Shown piece after piece: positions 7,476 through 14,360 of a DNA stretch of 24,340 nt (its first letter is position 1; each line of letters opens with the position of its first letter). This DNA is from a virus. The stretch spans positions 1 to 24,340 of the IMG/VR virus record IMGVR_UViG_3300008050_000307; one strand, given 5' to 3'. The notes beneath the pieces were generated by a model, which saw only the letters and a list, made by a program, of their open reading frames with translations, did no database searches and was not told where the DNA came from. Position numbers and translations under genes: made by a program.

Positions 7476-9791
7476 CTACGTAATGTTTAATGGTAACCCG
7501 GGTTCATCAGGCGTCTGCACAATTGGCTCCCAGTCTAATGTCCCGTTAGGGTGTTCCAATGATGTTTCACTCATTGAATCCTCTAGTGTGAATATCTTGC
7601 CGTCCCTATCTAAGCAAATGTCATCTGTGTCGCCGCCGACCCCGTCAATCGCCCTAACTAATTCAACAAGTCCAGACGCACGGTAACCTTCAATAGTAGA
7701 AGTTCTTTGTGCGTGGTGTGTTTCAGTTTTGGCAATCATCAATGATCGATAAGCTTTTGCCCTATCTATTCCTTCATTTTCTGCCAGTCGTGTAAACCTT
7801 CCTACTGGAACTGTGCTTCTAATCTTTCTAGCGATTTCTTTAGGGTTTGCACCTTCCTCACGTCCCTGTCTAATTGCTTCTCTTGTAGCTCTTTTTGCCT
7901 GTGCATTAAAATCTACTAACCCAGCCCTTCTGCCGCCACTAGATAATACGGCTTGCCCTATTGCGTCCTCCTCATTGAATACAACACCAACACCAACACG
8001 ATCACTTACTGCCCCGAATGTCCTTCTGGCTATATTGCCATAAGCCTTTTGGTATATTAGTTCGATTCTTTGTTTGCTTGGTGCGTTAAGTTCTGGAGTC
8101 GCTAGCAATGTAGTAACCAAGACATCTAGATTTTCCTCCCCTATATCCCCTATTATTTCTACAGGGTCATCTTTTACTTCTACTGTTATCTCGTCGTCAT
8201 AATGCTTCGCAAATCTTTCGACATGGGCCAAATATGCTTTAGCAATGTCCCGACCTTGCCTTTCAAATTCTTTTAGTAATTCCTTGGCAAATGTAGATTC
8301 AACTTCTAATAAGTCATCTTGAAGCTTTTCCTGGAATTGGCTTCTAGTAAGTTCTGATTCTTTTTTCATCAGATATTTATAGTTCTTTTTTAGTTGATCG
8401 CTAGGAATAACGCTACCGAATCTCAATCCTTGGTGGAGCTTAGATTGTCCTACATCTGACGACAACGCCATTAACCCTGACGATTGGCCGCCTGAACCAC
8501 CTACCTGTGGCGCACGTTCAAACCTTCCAACTTCATTTGCGTTCGTAGGTGCTAAGAATATTTCATCTGTTTCCTCGTAGCTCAAACCGCTTTGTTGTCT
8601 GGCTTCAGCACGTGTTATAATTCCTGACTTATACAAATTGGTTATTCTATTGGCGTTCGATACTTGGTCATCTTGTAAGACTCTAATCATTCTATTATCA
8701 AAAGCGAACTGTCCCATTTCTTGAAATTCATTTAAGAATTGTGTAGTTAGGTCGGTTGCAATTAATCTTTGCAAAGGTATAACCCCAGACTCATAAGCCA
8801 TTTCACGTGCTTCGGACATATTAGAAAATGTAGCCCTATCAAGCCCTGCACCAAGCCCAGCAACAATTGCTGGAATACCTAACACAGAAGCGACTCGCTC
8901 CTCTGGTATTCGTCTAACGTCACGTAGGTTCATTTCGGAAGGACTAAATGATAACTTCATAATATCAAGTGGCATATTAGATACGAAAGGTTCGCCCCTT
9001 CTATCGCCTGTGAATCTTTCTTTAAATTTTCGTTTCATGGTTTCGGCCGCCTCACGACTTAAACCACTTAGCGATTCACGTGGGGTCATGAATAGTCCAG
9101 CAACTCCCATATTCTTTAGTAGACTCGCTGAATAATTCGCCGCCTCGTCGTCAGTAAATATTTCACGAAGTACTGAACCCAAAGGGGATAAACCTTTTCT
9201 CACATTCTCTGGGTCTATTCCATATCTAAAATGTATGACGTCATCAACTTCTAATCTTATCGATTGACCGAAAGGTTTATATTCATAGTAAGTTACATAT
9301 TCTGTTGTTGTATCTTTAGGAGCTCTGGGTTGTATTAATTTTGATGGTGTATACCAAAGCTCAATGGTCTGACCACTAGCATTTTTAATTTTCGTGATGT
9401 AGGCATTGCCTGTTGTTAAGTAGTCGGTTATGACTCCCATTAGCAAGATCGAACCAGAATAAAACTGGTTAGGGTTTTTCAATAGATTGACTGCTTTATT
9501 GTCGTAGTCATATTGAGTATTGCCATTTTCATCTACTGTTTCTACGAACAATGGAGCTTCTGGAAAAACACGCATAAACCAATGCACACACGCCGCCACG
9601 GCAGAATTTAACATTGGCGCAACTTGATTACCATAATCAAATTGACTATTAGGCATGAGGAGTCTGTCGACTCCAGAATATGATTCTCTTGCCCATTGCA
9701 TAGCACCTAACTCTTTTACATCTACAAAGTCATCTGCTTCTGCAGTTCTTATTCCCTTTATTGCGTTTTGGATTCTATCTAAAAAACTCAT
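7476..9791 (-). CDS. Portal protein fused to a MuF-like minor head domain
   Basis: I start the gene at the ATG at 9791 (771 residues), not at the in-frame ATG at 9797. GGAGGT touches the first ATG but stands six bases before the second, and the second overlaps the terminase stop (TAATG). Residues 1 to about 420 are an HK97-type portal (YYEYKPFG; DDVIHFRYG; the region with VASVLGIPAIVAGLG). Residues about 500-770 look like a Mu gpF/SPP1 gp7-type minor head domain, with AKRATREAIRQGREEGANP, then AKTETHHAQRTSTIEGYRAS and the DDICLDRDGKIFTLEDS ending. These two functions are usually separate genes. The portal ring is the channel for DNA packaging. Confidence 0.92.
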   Translation of the reverse strand: MSFLDRIQNAIKGIRTAEADDFVDVKELGAMQWARESYSGVDRLLMPNSQFDYGNQVAPMLNSAVAACVHWFMRVFPEAPLFVETVDENGNTQYDYDNKAVNLLKNPNQFYSGSILLMGVITDYLTTGNAYITKIKNASGQTIELWYTPSKLIQPRAPKDTTTEYVTYYEYKPFGQSIRLEVDDVIHFRYGIDPENVRKGLSPLGSVLREIFTDDEAANYSASLLKNMGVAGLFMTPRESLSGLSREAAETMKRKFKERFTGDRRGEPFVSNMPLDIMKLSFSPSEMNLRDVRRIPEERVASVLGIPAIVAGLGAGLDRATFSNMSEAREMAYESGVIPLQRLIATDLTTQFLNEFQEMGQFAFDNRMIRVLQDDQVSNANRITNLYKSGIITRAEARQQSGLSYEETDEIFLAPTNANEVGRFERAPQVGGSGGQSSGLMALSSDVGQSKLHQGLRFGSVIPSDQLKKNYKYLMKKESELTRSQFQEKLQDDLLEVESTFAKELLKEFERQGRDIAKAYLAHVERFAKHYDDEITVEVKDDPVEIIGDIGEENLDVLVTTLLATPELNAPSKQRIELIYQKAYGNIARRTFGAVSDRVGVGVVFNEEDAIGQAVLSSGGRRAGLVDFNAQAKRATREAIRQGREEGANPKEIARKIRSTVPVGRFTRLAENEGIDRAKAYRSLMIAKTETHHAQRTSTIEGYRASGLVELVRAIDGVGGDTDDICLDRDGKIFTLEDSMSETSLEHPNGTLDWEPIVQTPDEPGLPLNIT

Positions 9792-11227
9792 TACCATACC
9801 TCCAGTATCTTTTCTACGACCGAATATGTCATCGCTAATGCGTCTGCTTCGTCAGGACTTCGCTTGCCCTTTTTACGTAGAATATCTTTGCTTTCTAATT
9901 TGATTCGGCGATCTCCCTCAATTGTATATTGTCTGCTTGCAAGTTGAGCTACCAAACGCTCCAGCGTGTCGTCATTTACAGAACCACACCCAGTAGCAGT
10001 TTGTTTACATTTACAATTCGGAAACTGTGGACAGGAAAGTCCTATGTCAAGGTCGTCGTCTAATAACGCTTCTCTAATACTATACCACGCCTCGGCGTTT
10101 CTATCTTTGAACCGTTCGGTATCTATTGCCCTACTGCCGCCTTTGAACTCCTGAAGTTCATATGAATATGTGCTAGTCGCTAAAGCGTCATAGACTCCAG
10201 CTCCTATTCCTACTGAATCAATAACACAATAGCCTCGCTCCTCTTCAGTTGTCGGATTGTCTAGCATGTAACGTCCTAGGAATCCAGCAATCTGTTGTGT
10301 GTCATAGCCCTGAACTGACCAGATAATTCTGGCTTGACCTCCTTGGCGCCTCACGACTACGGTTTTATCACTACCCTCACGGGCTACGTCAACTCCTAGT
10401 GTTACGGTTTTGTCTTTGGCTTCTATCTGACGACCAATCGCACTCCTGGCCAAGTTCAATGGAATCAGCGTGTCATCTAGTGATTCAGGGAACTTACCAA
10501 GTATTGAACCAATATACATAGGATTGTCCTCGCCTAATTCTAACTTCCTTCTTTCGACCTGTGTGTAAGTAACAAGCCCCGGAACGTCATCGCTTTGGTT
10601 TTGGACATTTGGAGTATCAAATGCACTGATCTCAATAGTTTTCCATAGGTCACGTTCGCTATGGTGTGATTCATAGAACTTACCCGAATTGGTAAATGGG
10701 TTACCAGTCATTAACACTCGGCTAGGATTCAATCTCATCCCAGCGTCAATATGCGAATCTTCTACTGCGTGCGCTTCTGTAATAACTAACAATAGCTTTG
10801 GACTATGATACCCCTGAATATTAAATTCTGAATCCGTTGCGAATCCAACTGCAAAGCGCCTGTCATTGATCTCCCAACGTGGAACTTTAGCCATTGTGCC
10901 TCCTAATGGTTTGCCGTTGTTAATGGCGGCAGAGAAGCCAACCCGAACTTCCTTCCATACTACGTCCTGAACTTGTCTATGCGTTGGCGCTAAGACTACG
11001 ACGATTGCCTCTGGATTAATACAAAGCCACCATAGAATCGCCCTTGCGGCAGTCCAATCCTTCCCCGTACCGTTCGCACCAACTACCGACACGAATGGTT
11101 CAGACTTTATACTACGTAATATTTCGCCTTGCTTTCTAAACAAAGGCTCTTGTAGTACGTGTTGCACAAAGTAAACTGGGTCAGCCCACTTTTTAACTGT
11201 TTCCGTTGCGTCCGTTCTCGTGACCAT
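9791..11227 (-). CDS. terL: Terminase large subunit
   Basis: The 478-residue protein has the two domains of a packaging motor. The N-terminal ATPase has a Walker A-like P-loop GANGTGKD at residues 50-57, an APTHRQVQDVVW segment, and a Walker B strand LLLVITEAH at about 145-153. The usual Asp before the catalytic Glu is Thr here. The C-terminal RNase H-like nuclease has GVDVAREGSDKT (Asp280), CVIDSVGIGAG and SPDEADALAM, giving the expected acidic residues. An unusual cysteine-rich insert (CPQFPNCKCKQTATGC) lies in the nuclease half. It overlaps the small terminase gene by 35 bases, with a weak ribosome binding site, so coupling is likely. Confidence 0.95.
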   Translation of the reverse strand: MVTRTDATETVKKWADPVYFVQHVLQEPLFRKQGEILRSIKSEPFVSVVGANGTGKDWTAARAILWWLCINPEAIVVVLAPTHRQVQDVVWKEVRVGFSAAINNGKPLGGTMAKVPRWEINDRRFAVGFATDSEFNIQGYHSPKLLLVITEAHAVEDSHIDAGMRLNPSRVLMTGNPFTNSGKFYESHHSERDLWKTIEISAFDTPNVQNQSDDVPGLVTYTQVERRKLELGEDNPMYIGSILGKFPESLDDTLIPLNLARSAIGRQIEAKDKTVTLGVDVAREGSDKTVVVRRQGGQARIIWSVQGYDTQQIAGFLGRYMLDNPTTEEERGYCVIDSVGIGAGVYDALATSTYSYELQEFKGGSRAIDTERFKDRNAEAWYSIREALLDDDLDIGLSCPQFPNCKCKQTATGCGSVNDDTLERLVAQLASRQYTIEGDRRIKLESKDILRKKGKRSPDEADALAMTYSVVEKILEVW

Positions 11228-11696
11228 TCTTGCTTTTTGAGCTACTGCCCTCTCCTATAAATTTAATCTCTTGTTCCGTTAGGTTTGGAAGTTCCAAGAT
11301 ATTTGTTGATTCTGGTAACTGTTCTCTTGCGTCGTCAATTATCGAACTAACGGTAACCACATTAACCTGTACTTGTTGTGCTTTTTCGAAGTTGTGCCAC
11401 CCAGGGACATCAGAGGTTTCCCTCATTATTGGCGATCTAGTGGCAAAGAATCTTGGGTCTTGCTCGGCTAGTGTAAGTTCTACTCTTGCACGCATTAAAA
11501 CCTTCGCACGTGTAATTGCCTCGCAAAACTCGTAAAACAATCCCTTAACCTCTTCCTTCCCTTTGTTAACCCACCTGTAATATGTAGCCGGGTTTATCCC
11601 CTCCACTTGGGCCGCAACCTCTGGAGTTACTCCAGTACTTATATGCCCAGCAATATTGTCTATTAAATCTCTACTTATCTTTGACGGTCTTGCCAT
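11193..11696 (-). CDS. terS: Terminase small subunit
   Basis: This 167-residue protein begins MARPSKISRDLIDNIAGHIS and contains a helix-turn-helix, about residues 18-45 (TPEVAAQVEGINPATYYRWV). This is the DNA-recognising form typical of terminase small subunits. A central helical oligomerisation region follows (ITRAKVLMRARVELTLAEQD), and the tail is basic and disordered (SSSKSKNGHENGRNGNS). It recognises the viral packaging site and stimulates the large subunit, which is encoded directly downstream with an overlapping start. Its own start overlaps the end of the ParB/methyltransferase gene by 26 bases. Confidence 0.85.
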   Translation of the reverse strand: MARPSKISRDLIDNIAGHISTGVTPEVAAQVEGINPATYYRWVNKGKEEVKGLFYEFCEAITRAKVLMRARVELTLAEQDPRFFATRSPIMRETSDVPGWHNFEKAQQVQVNVVTVSSIIDDAREQLPESTNILELPNLTEQEIKFIGEGSSSKSKNGHENGRNGNS

Positions 11697-12945
11697 TATA
11701 GTTCTTTATTAGTTTGGGTTCATTTCCAGTTAGGCGTTTATATCTTTCAATTGTTACTTGTGCAAACTTAGGATCTATCTCCATTCCTAAGCATTTTCTA
11801 TTCTTTTCCTCGCAAGCAATTAAGGTACTTCCAGACCCCATGAAAAGGTCTAGCACTATATCGCCAGCGTCTGTGCTATTGTCCATGAGTTGCTTAAGTA
11901 GGTTCACTGGCTTGGCGGCATTATGTTCACGGTCTGACCCTGACGCCCTCAATTCAGTTATGTGGTTAGGTTTGTGTACGGGTTTTTGTCCAGCTTTTCT
12001 TTGTCCCATCACTTTTTGGGGAGGCAGTTTACTCGCAAAGTAGACTAATTCATAAGTGTTTGTGTAATTAGCACCGAGACCGCCTCCACCTTTATACCAC
12101 ACAATAAGATTTTTGCTTACTATTTTTACCTGTTTAGACATTTCCCACCAACTTGGATATGACCTCCAATCGCAGAAAATATAGATGTGGCTATACATTG
12201 CGCAGACTTGTTCACATACTGATAAGACATCACGGAAGAAAGGTCTAACTATCTTGTCGTCAGTTATATCTGAACTTAATCCAGAGCTTGAACCATAGAT
12301 TGCATAGGGTGGGTCGGTAAGCACTAAGTCAACTGTTTCCTCGCCAGTTAATATAAGTACGTCGTCAACGTTAGTAGAATCGCCACAGAACAGTTTATGT
12401 TCGCCTAACCCCCATAGGTCGCCTTTCTTTACATAAACCTCATCTGGCGTTGTTGGAACATCTGGGATCAGTTCTGTTATACCTTTTTTAAGTATGGCAG
12501 TTTTTTCGTCTGCGCCGTATCTGTCTTGGACTTCATCAAGCAGTCCCTTAATTCTGGTATTGTCAAAACTGTTTGCGCTTATTAGCTCTGTAAGCTTTTG
12601 TTTGGATATATTGGCGTCACGTGTCCCTTCTGCCCCAGCAAAGGAGCTTAATGGGTCAAGTGTAGCGAGGACAATATCAGCCTCTTCAGGGCTTAAATCC
12701 AGGACTCCAACTGGGATGTCCTCTTCGTCGTTAGTTATTGACCAACGAGCTTCGCCGTCAATTAGTATATATTTACCGACTTTTTCTGCGTCTTTTATTA
12801 CAAGTACTTCGTCTACAAAGCCGACAGTATCAATAACTGCCCTCAGTTGCTTCAGTTGTTTTTTGTTATGATATCGCCAATTCTTACTATTAGGTTGGAT
12901 ATCTTTACGCTTCAACGTCACGTGTTCAGCAATCCGATTTTTCAT
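11671..12945 (-). CDS. ParB-like domain fused to DNA methyltransferase
   Basis: The 424-residue protein has an N-terminal ParB/sulfiredoxin-like domain (residues about 1-110; KDIQPNSKNWR, VLVIKD, IDGEARW at 62-68). A type II N6-adenine or N4-cytosine methyltransferase domain follows. DPPYAIYG at 201-208 is the catalytic motif, CGDS stands before it, and DIVLDLFMGSGSTLIACEE near residue 380 binds S-adenosylmethionine. No nuclease motif is present. Such fusions are common in phages next to terminase genes. No Shine-Dalgarno precedes the ATG; a promoter 20-48 bases upstream would give a very short leader. The likely role is protective methylation of phage DNA. Confidence 0.9.
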   Translation of the reverse strand: MKNRIAEHVTLKRKDIQPNSKNWRYHNKKQLKQLRAVIDTVGFVDEVLVIKDAEKVGKYILIDGEARWSITNDEEDIPVGVLDLSPEEADIVLATLDPLSSFAGAEGTRDANISKQKLTELISANSFDNTRIKGLLDEVQDRYGADEKTAILKKGITELIPDVPTTPDEVYVKKGDLWGLGEHKLFCGDSTNVDDVLILTGEETVDLVLTDPPYAIYGSSSGLSSDITDDKIVRPFFRDVLSVCEQVCAMYSHIYIFCDWRSYPSWWEMSKQVKIVSKNLIVWYKGGGGLGANYTNTYELVYFASKLPPQKVMGQRKAGQKPVHKPNHITELRASGSDREHNAAKPVNLLKQLMDNSTDAGDIVLDLFMGSGSTLIACEEKNRKCLGMEIDPKFAQVTIERYKRLTGNEPKLIKNYNGKTVKDK

Positions 12946-12965
12946 ATTTTAAGTGTAACAAAGTT

Positions 12966-12993
12966 TTTATATGGGTGTTTTTACTGACGCCAA
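12966..12993 (-). promoter_or_regulatory. Candidate sigma-70-type promoter for the packaging/structural operon
   Basis: On the minus strand TTGGCG (12993-12988) is followed after 16 bases by TATAAA (12971-12966). Transcription would begin near 12959, about 14 bases before the ATG of the ParB/methyltransferase gene. The first of the 11-bp iterons ends only 14 bases upstream of the -35 box. This would be an entry point for transcription of the leftward late genes. It is a match to consensus only. Confidence 0.4.
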
Positions 12994-13007
12994 GGCGGCA
13001 CCCTGAC

Positions 13008-13061
13008 GGGCTCAAAGCGGGCTCAAAGCGGGCTCAAAGCGGGCTCAAAGCGGGCTTGAAG
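13008..13061 (+). repeat. Four perfect 11-bp direct repeats plus a degenerate fifth
   Basis: The unit GGGCTCAAAGC occurs head to tail at 13008, 13019, 13030 and 13041. A partial fifth copy (GGGCTTGAAG) starts at 13052. The 11-bp period is close to one helical turn, so a protein bound to each copy would line up on one face of DNA. A further copy in the same orientation (AGGCTCAAAGCGGG) is near 13315. These could be initiator iterons, an operator for the adjacent promoter, or a terminase or ParB-domain binding site. Confidence 0.85.
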
Positions 13062-13062
13062 T

Positions 13063-13087
13063 CAGGGAAGATCAGGGGAAGATCAGG
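13063..13087 (+). repeat. Short direct repeat GAAGATCAGG
   Basis: Directly after the iterons, GGGAAGATCAGG is followed by GGGAAGATCAGG, giving two adjacent copies about 11 bases apart, each with a GATC. The GATC sites could be methylated by a Dam-type enzyme. Two copies are little evidence by themselves, but they extend the repeated array on the same spacing. Confidence 0.6.
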
Positions 13088-13134
13088 CGCCCGGGGCTCC
13101 CAGCGGCCCCCAGGGATCTTGCCGCAAAGCGCAG

Positions 13135-13414
13135 TTTTAGGTTCAATACTGGGCATTTTAGGTTTAACCCTTCCACTTTGCGACCTGTTTATTCCTCAAT
13201 TCTTGCCTGGTTTGCGCCCCTTCGTCGTCAATTTTCTGACGACAACACTGGTCTTTTTGACCACAGGGGACGTTCGCATGCAGAGCTAAAAGAACCTTTT
13301 TGAACCTAAAAACAGGCTCAAAGCGGGATAAAGCGGGTGGGAGTCTGTGCTGCCACTGCGCTGGAGTTGCCTGACGAGCTCAGTTTTTGAACCTAAAATA
13401 TCTTTATTTAGGTT
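13135..13414. repeat. Dispersed TTGAACCTAAA elements (both orientations)
   Basis: The element TTTTAGGTTCAA at 13135 is followed by TTTTAGGTTTAA at 13156. Inverse copies TTGAACCTAAAA are at about 13300 and 13387, and TTTAGGTT is at 13407. A further CTGAACCTAAAT lies at about 14286 outside this interval. The copies at 13390-13397 and 13407-13414 form a perfect 8-bp inverted pair. The repeated, two-orientation arrangement suggests binding sites for a phage protein. Confidence 0.6.
13224..13243. repeat. Inverted repeat GTCGTCA-N6-TGACGAC
   Basis: A perfect 7-bp inverted repeat with a six-base spacer lies between the iterons and the hairpin-rich stretch. A related 6-bp pair (TCGTCA-N7-TGACGA) occurs at 13454-13472. 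The two sites could be protein-binding dyads or hairpins. TGACGAC is also frequent in the coding parts of this genome, so the half-site by itself is not specific. Confidence 0.55.
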
Positions 13415-13910
13415 GGAATATGGATTCAAATCCCCAGCGAAATAGTGGGCAATTCGTCATAATATCTGACGACAAAGCGATCTGCTCACCTGGCAAAGCA
13501 ATTATCCCTGAGTTTGGTTTGGCGGCAGGATTCGGTGGAGGTCGGTTTACTTTGCGTTGCTGTTTCAACCGACCCTTCGAGGTAAGCATGAACCTCTACC
13601 GAATGGGGATTAACACCCATGATATAAGCCCCCGGTAGTCCACGAAAAACTGTATTGGTTTCCTTGGAGGCGTCCCACCGAGGGCAATTTAGATAAGCTG
13701 GGCAATTCTTCATATCGGGAACTAATGAGAAACCAAAATATGGCGACCTCTTTGAAGGCTAATTAAGACAATTTGTCCTTTTAGAGGATTTAGTCCCCGA
13801 ACCACCCAGCACTTTTATATTACCTATTTGCGTAATTATTGCAAATGACCTGTTCCTATTTTCACAGGTATGAATTGTGTTACACTCCAATAAGCAAATC
13901 TCCTAAACTT
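13387..13910. ncRNA. Putative structured RNA (candidate only)
   Basis: A chain of perfect stems runs through this stretch. It includes an 8-bp stem at 13390/13407 and a three-way junction closed by TCGGT (13532-13536) and ACCGA (13598-13602). The junction encloses GGTCGGTT/AACCGACC (13540-13547/13567-13574) and GAGGT/ACCTC (13579-13583/13592-13596). Further stems are ATGGG/CCCAT (13603-13620), TTGGTTTC/GAAACCAA (13655-13662/13729-13736), ACCTGT/ACAGGT (13848-13869) and ATTTGC/GCAAAT (13826-13846). One stem (CCTTGG/CCGAGG, 13662-13683) works on the plus strand with a G-U pair but not on the minus strand. No known RNA family is recognised; strand is uncertain. Confidence 0.35.
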
Positions 13911-13924
13911 TGCTAACATAAGAT

Positions 13925-13962
13925 AATGCCCTTGAACGATTGCTCGAACAAGGGCATTTTAG
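13925..13962. terminator. Ten-bp hairpin, possible terminator
   Basis: AATGCCCTTG (13925-13934) and CAAGGGCATT (13949-13958) form a perfect 10-bp stem with a 14-base loop. It lies just downstream of the stop of the 48-residue gene on the minus strand, where a terminator would be expected. The short T-run (ATTTT), however, is on the plus side. It may act weakly in either direction, or be the 3' hairpin of a plus-strand RNA. Confidence 0.45.
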
Positions 13963-13975
13963 GTGAAGGGAGTTT

Positions 13976-14122
13976 TTATATAGGCAAGTCGTTTGGTTTT
14001 TGGTTTTTGTTCCTTGCCATTCGAATCGGTCGCAGTGGTTTTACTGGGGTTAACAATCTCTTGGGGTAAATTTCTTTAACCATTCGGATTGCTTCCCGAA
14101 TATCTTCTCTCTTATGTGTCAT
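13976..14122 (-). CDS. Small basic protein, unknown
   Basis: A 48-residue open frame starts at an ATG at 14122 with a near-perfect Shine-Dalgarno (AAAGGAGG, then four bases, then ATG) and ends with TAA at 13976. The product begins MTHKREDIREAIRMVKEIYP, which reads as an amphipathic basic helix, and continues with a proline- and arginine-rich tail (LLTPVKPLRPIRMARNKNQK). Net charge is strongly positive, so it may bind nucleic acid. I recognise no family. It stands alone between a candidate promoter and a hairpin, so it may be an independent transcription unit such as a small regulator of the neighbouring origin or late promoter. Confidence 0.65.
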   Translation of the reverse strand: MTHKREDIREAIRMVKEIYPKRLLTPVKPLRPIRMARNKNQKPNDLPI

Positions 14123-14142
14123 TTCGCCTCCTTTGACCTTTT

Positions 14143-14171
14143 AACATAAAGCTTCTGGGTTTTTGTTACAA
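14143..14171 (-). promoter_or_regulatory. Candidate promoter for the 48-residue gene
   Basis: Minus-strand TTGTAA (14171-14166) and TATGTT (14148-14143) are separated by exactly 17 bases. The inferred start near 14137 leaves a leader of about 15 bases that contains the AAAGGAGG. Each box matches consensus at four of six positions, so this is only a candidate. Confidence 0.35.
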
Positions 14172-14232
14172 GTACCCTTTATCCCGTTTTTCGGGTTCTT
14201 TTAGCTCAAAATGCATAATTCTGGGTTCATAT

Positions 14233-14254
14233 AAGCCCCATACACGGGCTTTTT
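14233..14254 (+). terminator. Short intrinsic terminator-like hairpin in plus orientation
   Basis: AAGCCC and GGGCTT form a 6-bp stem around a seven-base loop, followed by TTT on the plus strand. On the minus strand no T-run follows. If real it stops rightward transcription, although no rightward gene is seen. A second hairpin (AGGGTA-N6-TACCCT, 14263-14280) lies beside it. The remaining sequence of the 238-base gap 14123-14360 shows no gene. Confidence 0.35.
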
Positions 14255-14360
14255 GTGTGTCGAGGGTAGTTTGATACCCTACTTTCTGAACCTAAATACA
14301 GAACGCTAATATTCTCAATTCATGCAATTTAAACTGTCCTCCGAATTGTTTGATACATTC

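Larger units (their letters stand above)
12946..13975. other. Gene-free intergenic region, candidate origin and structured RNA locus
   Basis: No convincing gene is seen in about 1.03 kb, unusual in an otherwise tightly packed phage genome. Open frames here lack ribosome binding sites and code for low-quality sequence. The part nearest the ParB/methyltransferase gene (13000-13130) is clearly GC-richer than the rest of the window and contains iterons. The next part has dispersed TTGAACCTAAA elements. The part from about 13390 to 13960 is dense in perfect hairpins. Such combinations are typical of replication origins, packaging sites or non-coding RNA loci; sequence alone does not decide. Confidence 0.6.

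Noticed and set aside
12494-12871. Plus-strand 125-codon frame opposite the ParB/methyltransferase
   Set aside because: It is serine-rich antisense translation with no ribosome binding site; the minus-strand gene has clear catalytic motifs.
13008-13061. CRISPR array
   Set aside because: The 11-bp repeats are contiguous with no spacers, so this is an iteron-type array.
12975-13289. Plus-strand 104-codon frame across the iterons
   Set aside because: It merely translates the 11-bp repeats, has no ribosome binding site, and stands against the direction of all other genes.
13424-13440. tRNA-like T-loop (GGATTCAAATCC)
   Set aside because: Only the T-arm-like hairpin is present; no acceptor, D or anticodon arms could be placed around it.
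13387-13638. Plus-strand 83-codon frame in the intergenic region
   Set aside because: It starts from TTG without a Shine-Dalgarno and overlaps the hairpin array; composition is not protein-like.
13486-13713. Minus-strand 75-codon frame beginning MKNCPAYLNCPRW
   Set aside because: It is on the gene strand and has cysteines, but no ribosome binding site and no recognisable fold; it runs through the three-way junction.
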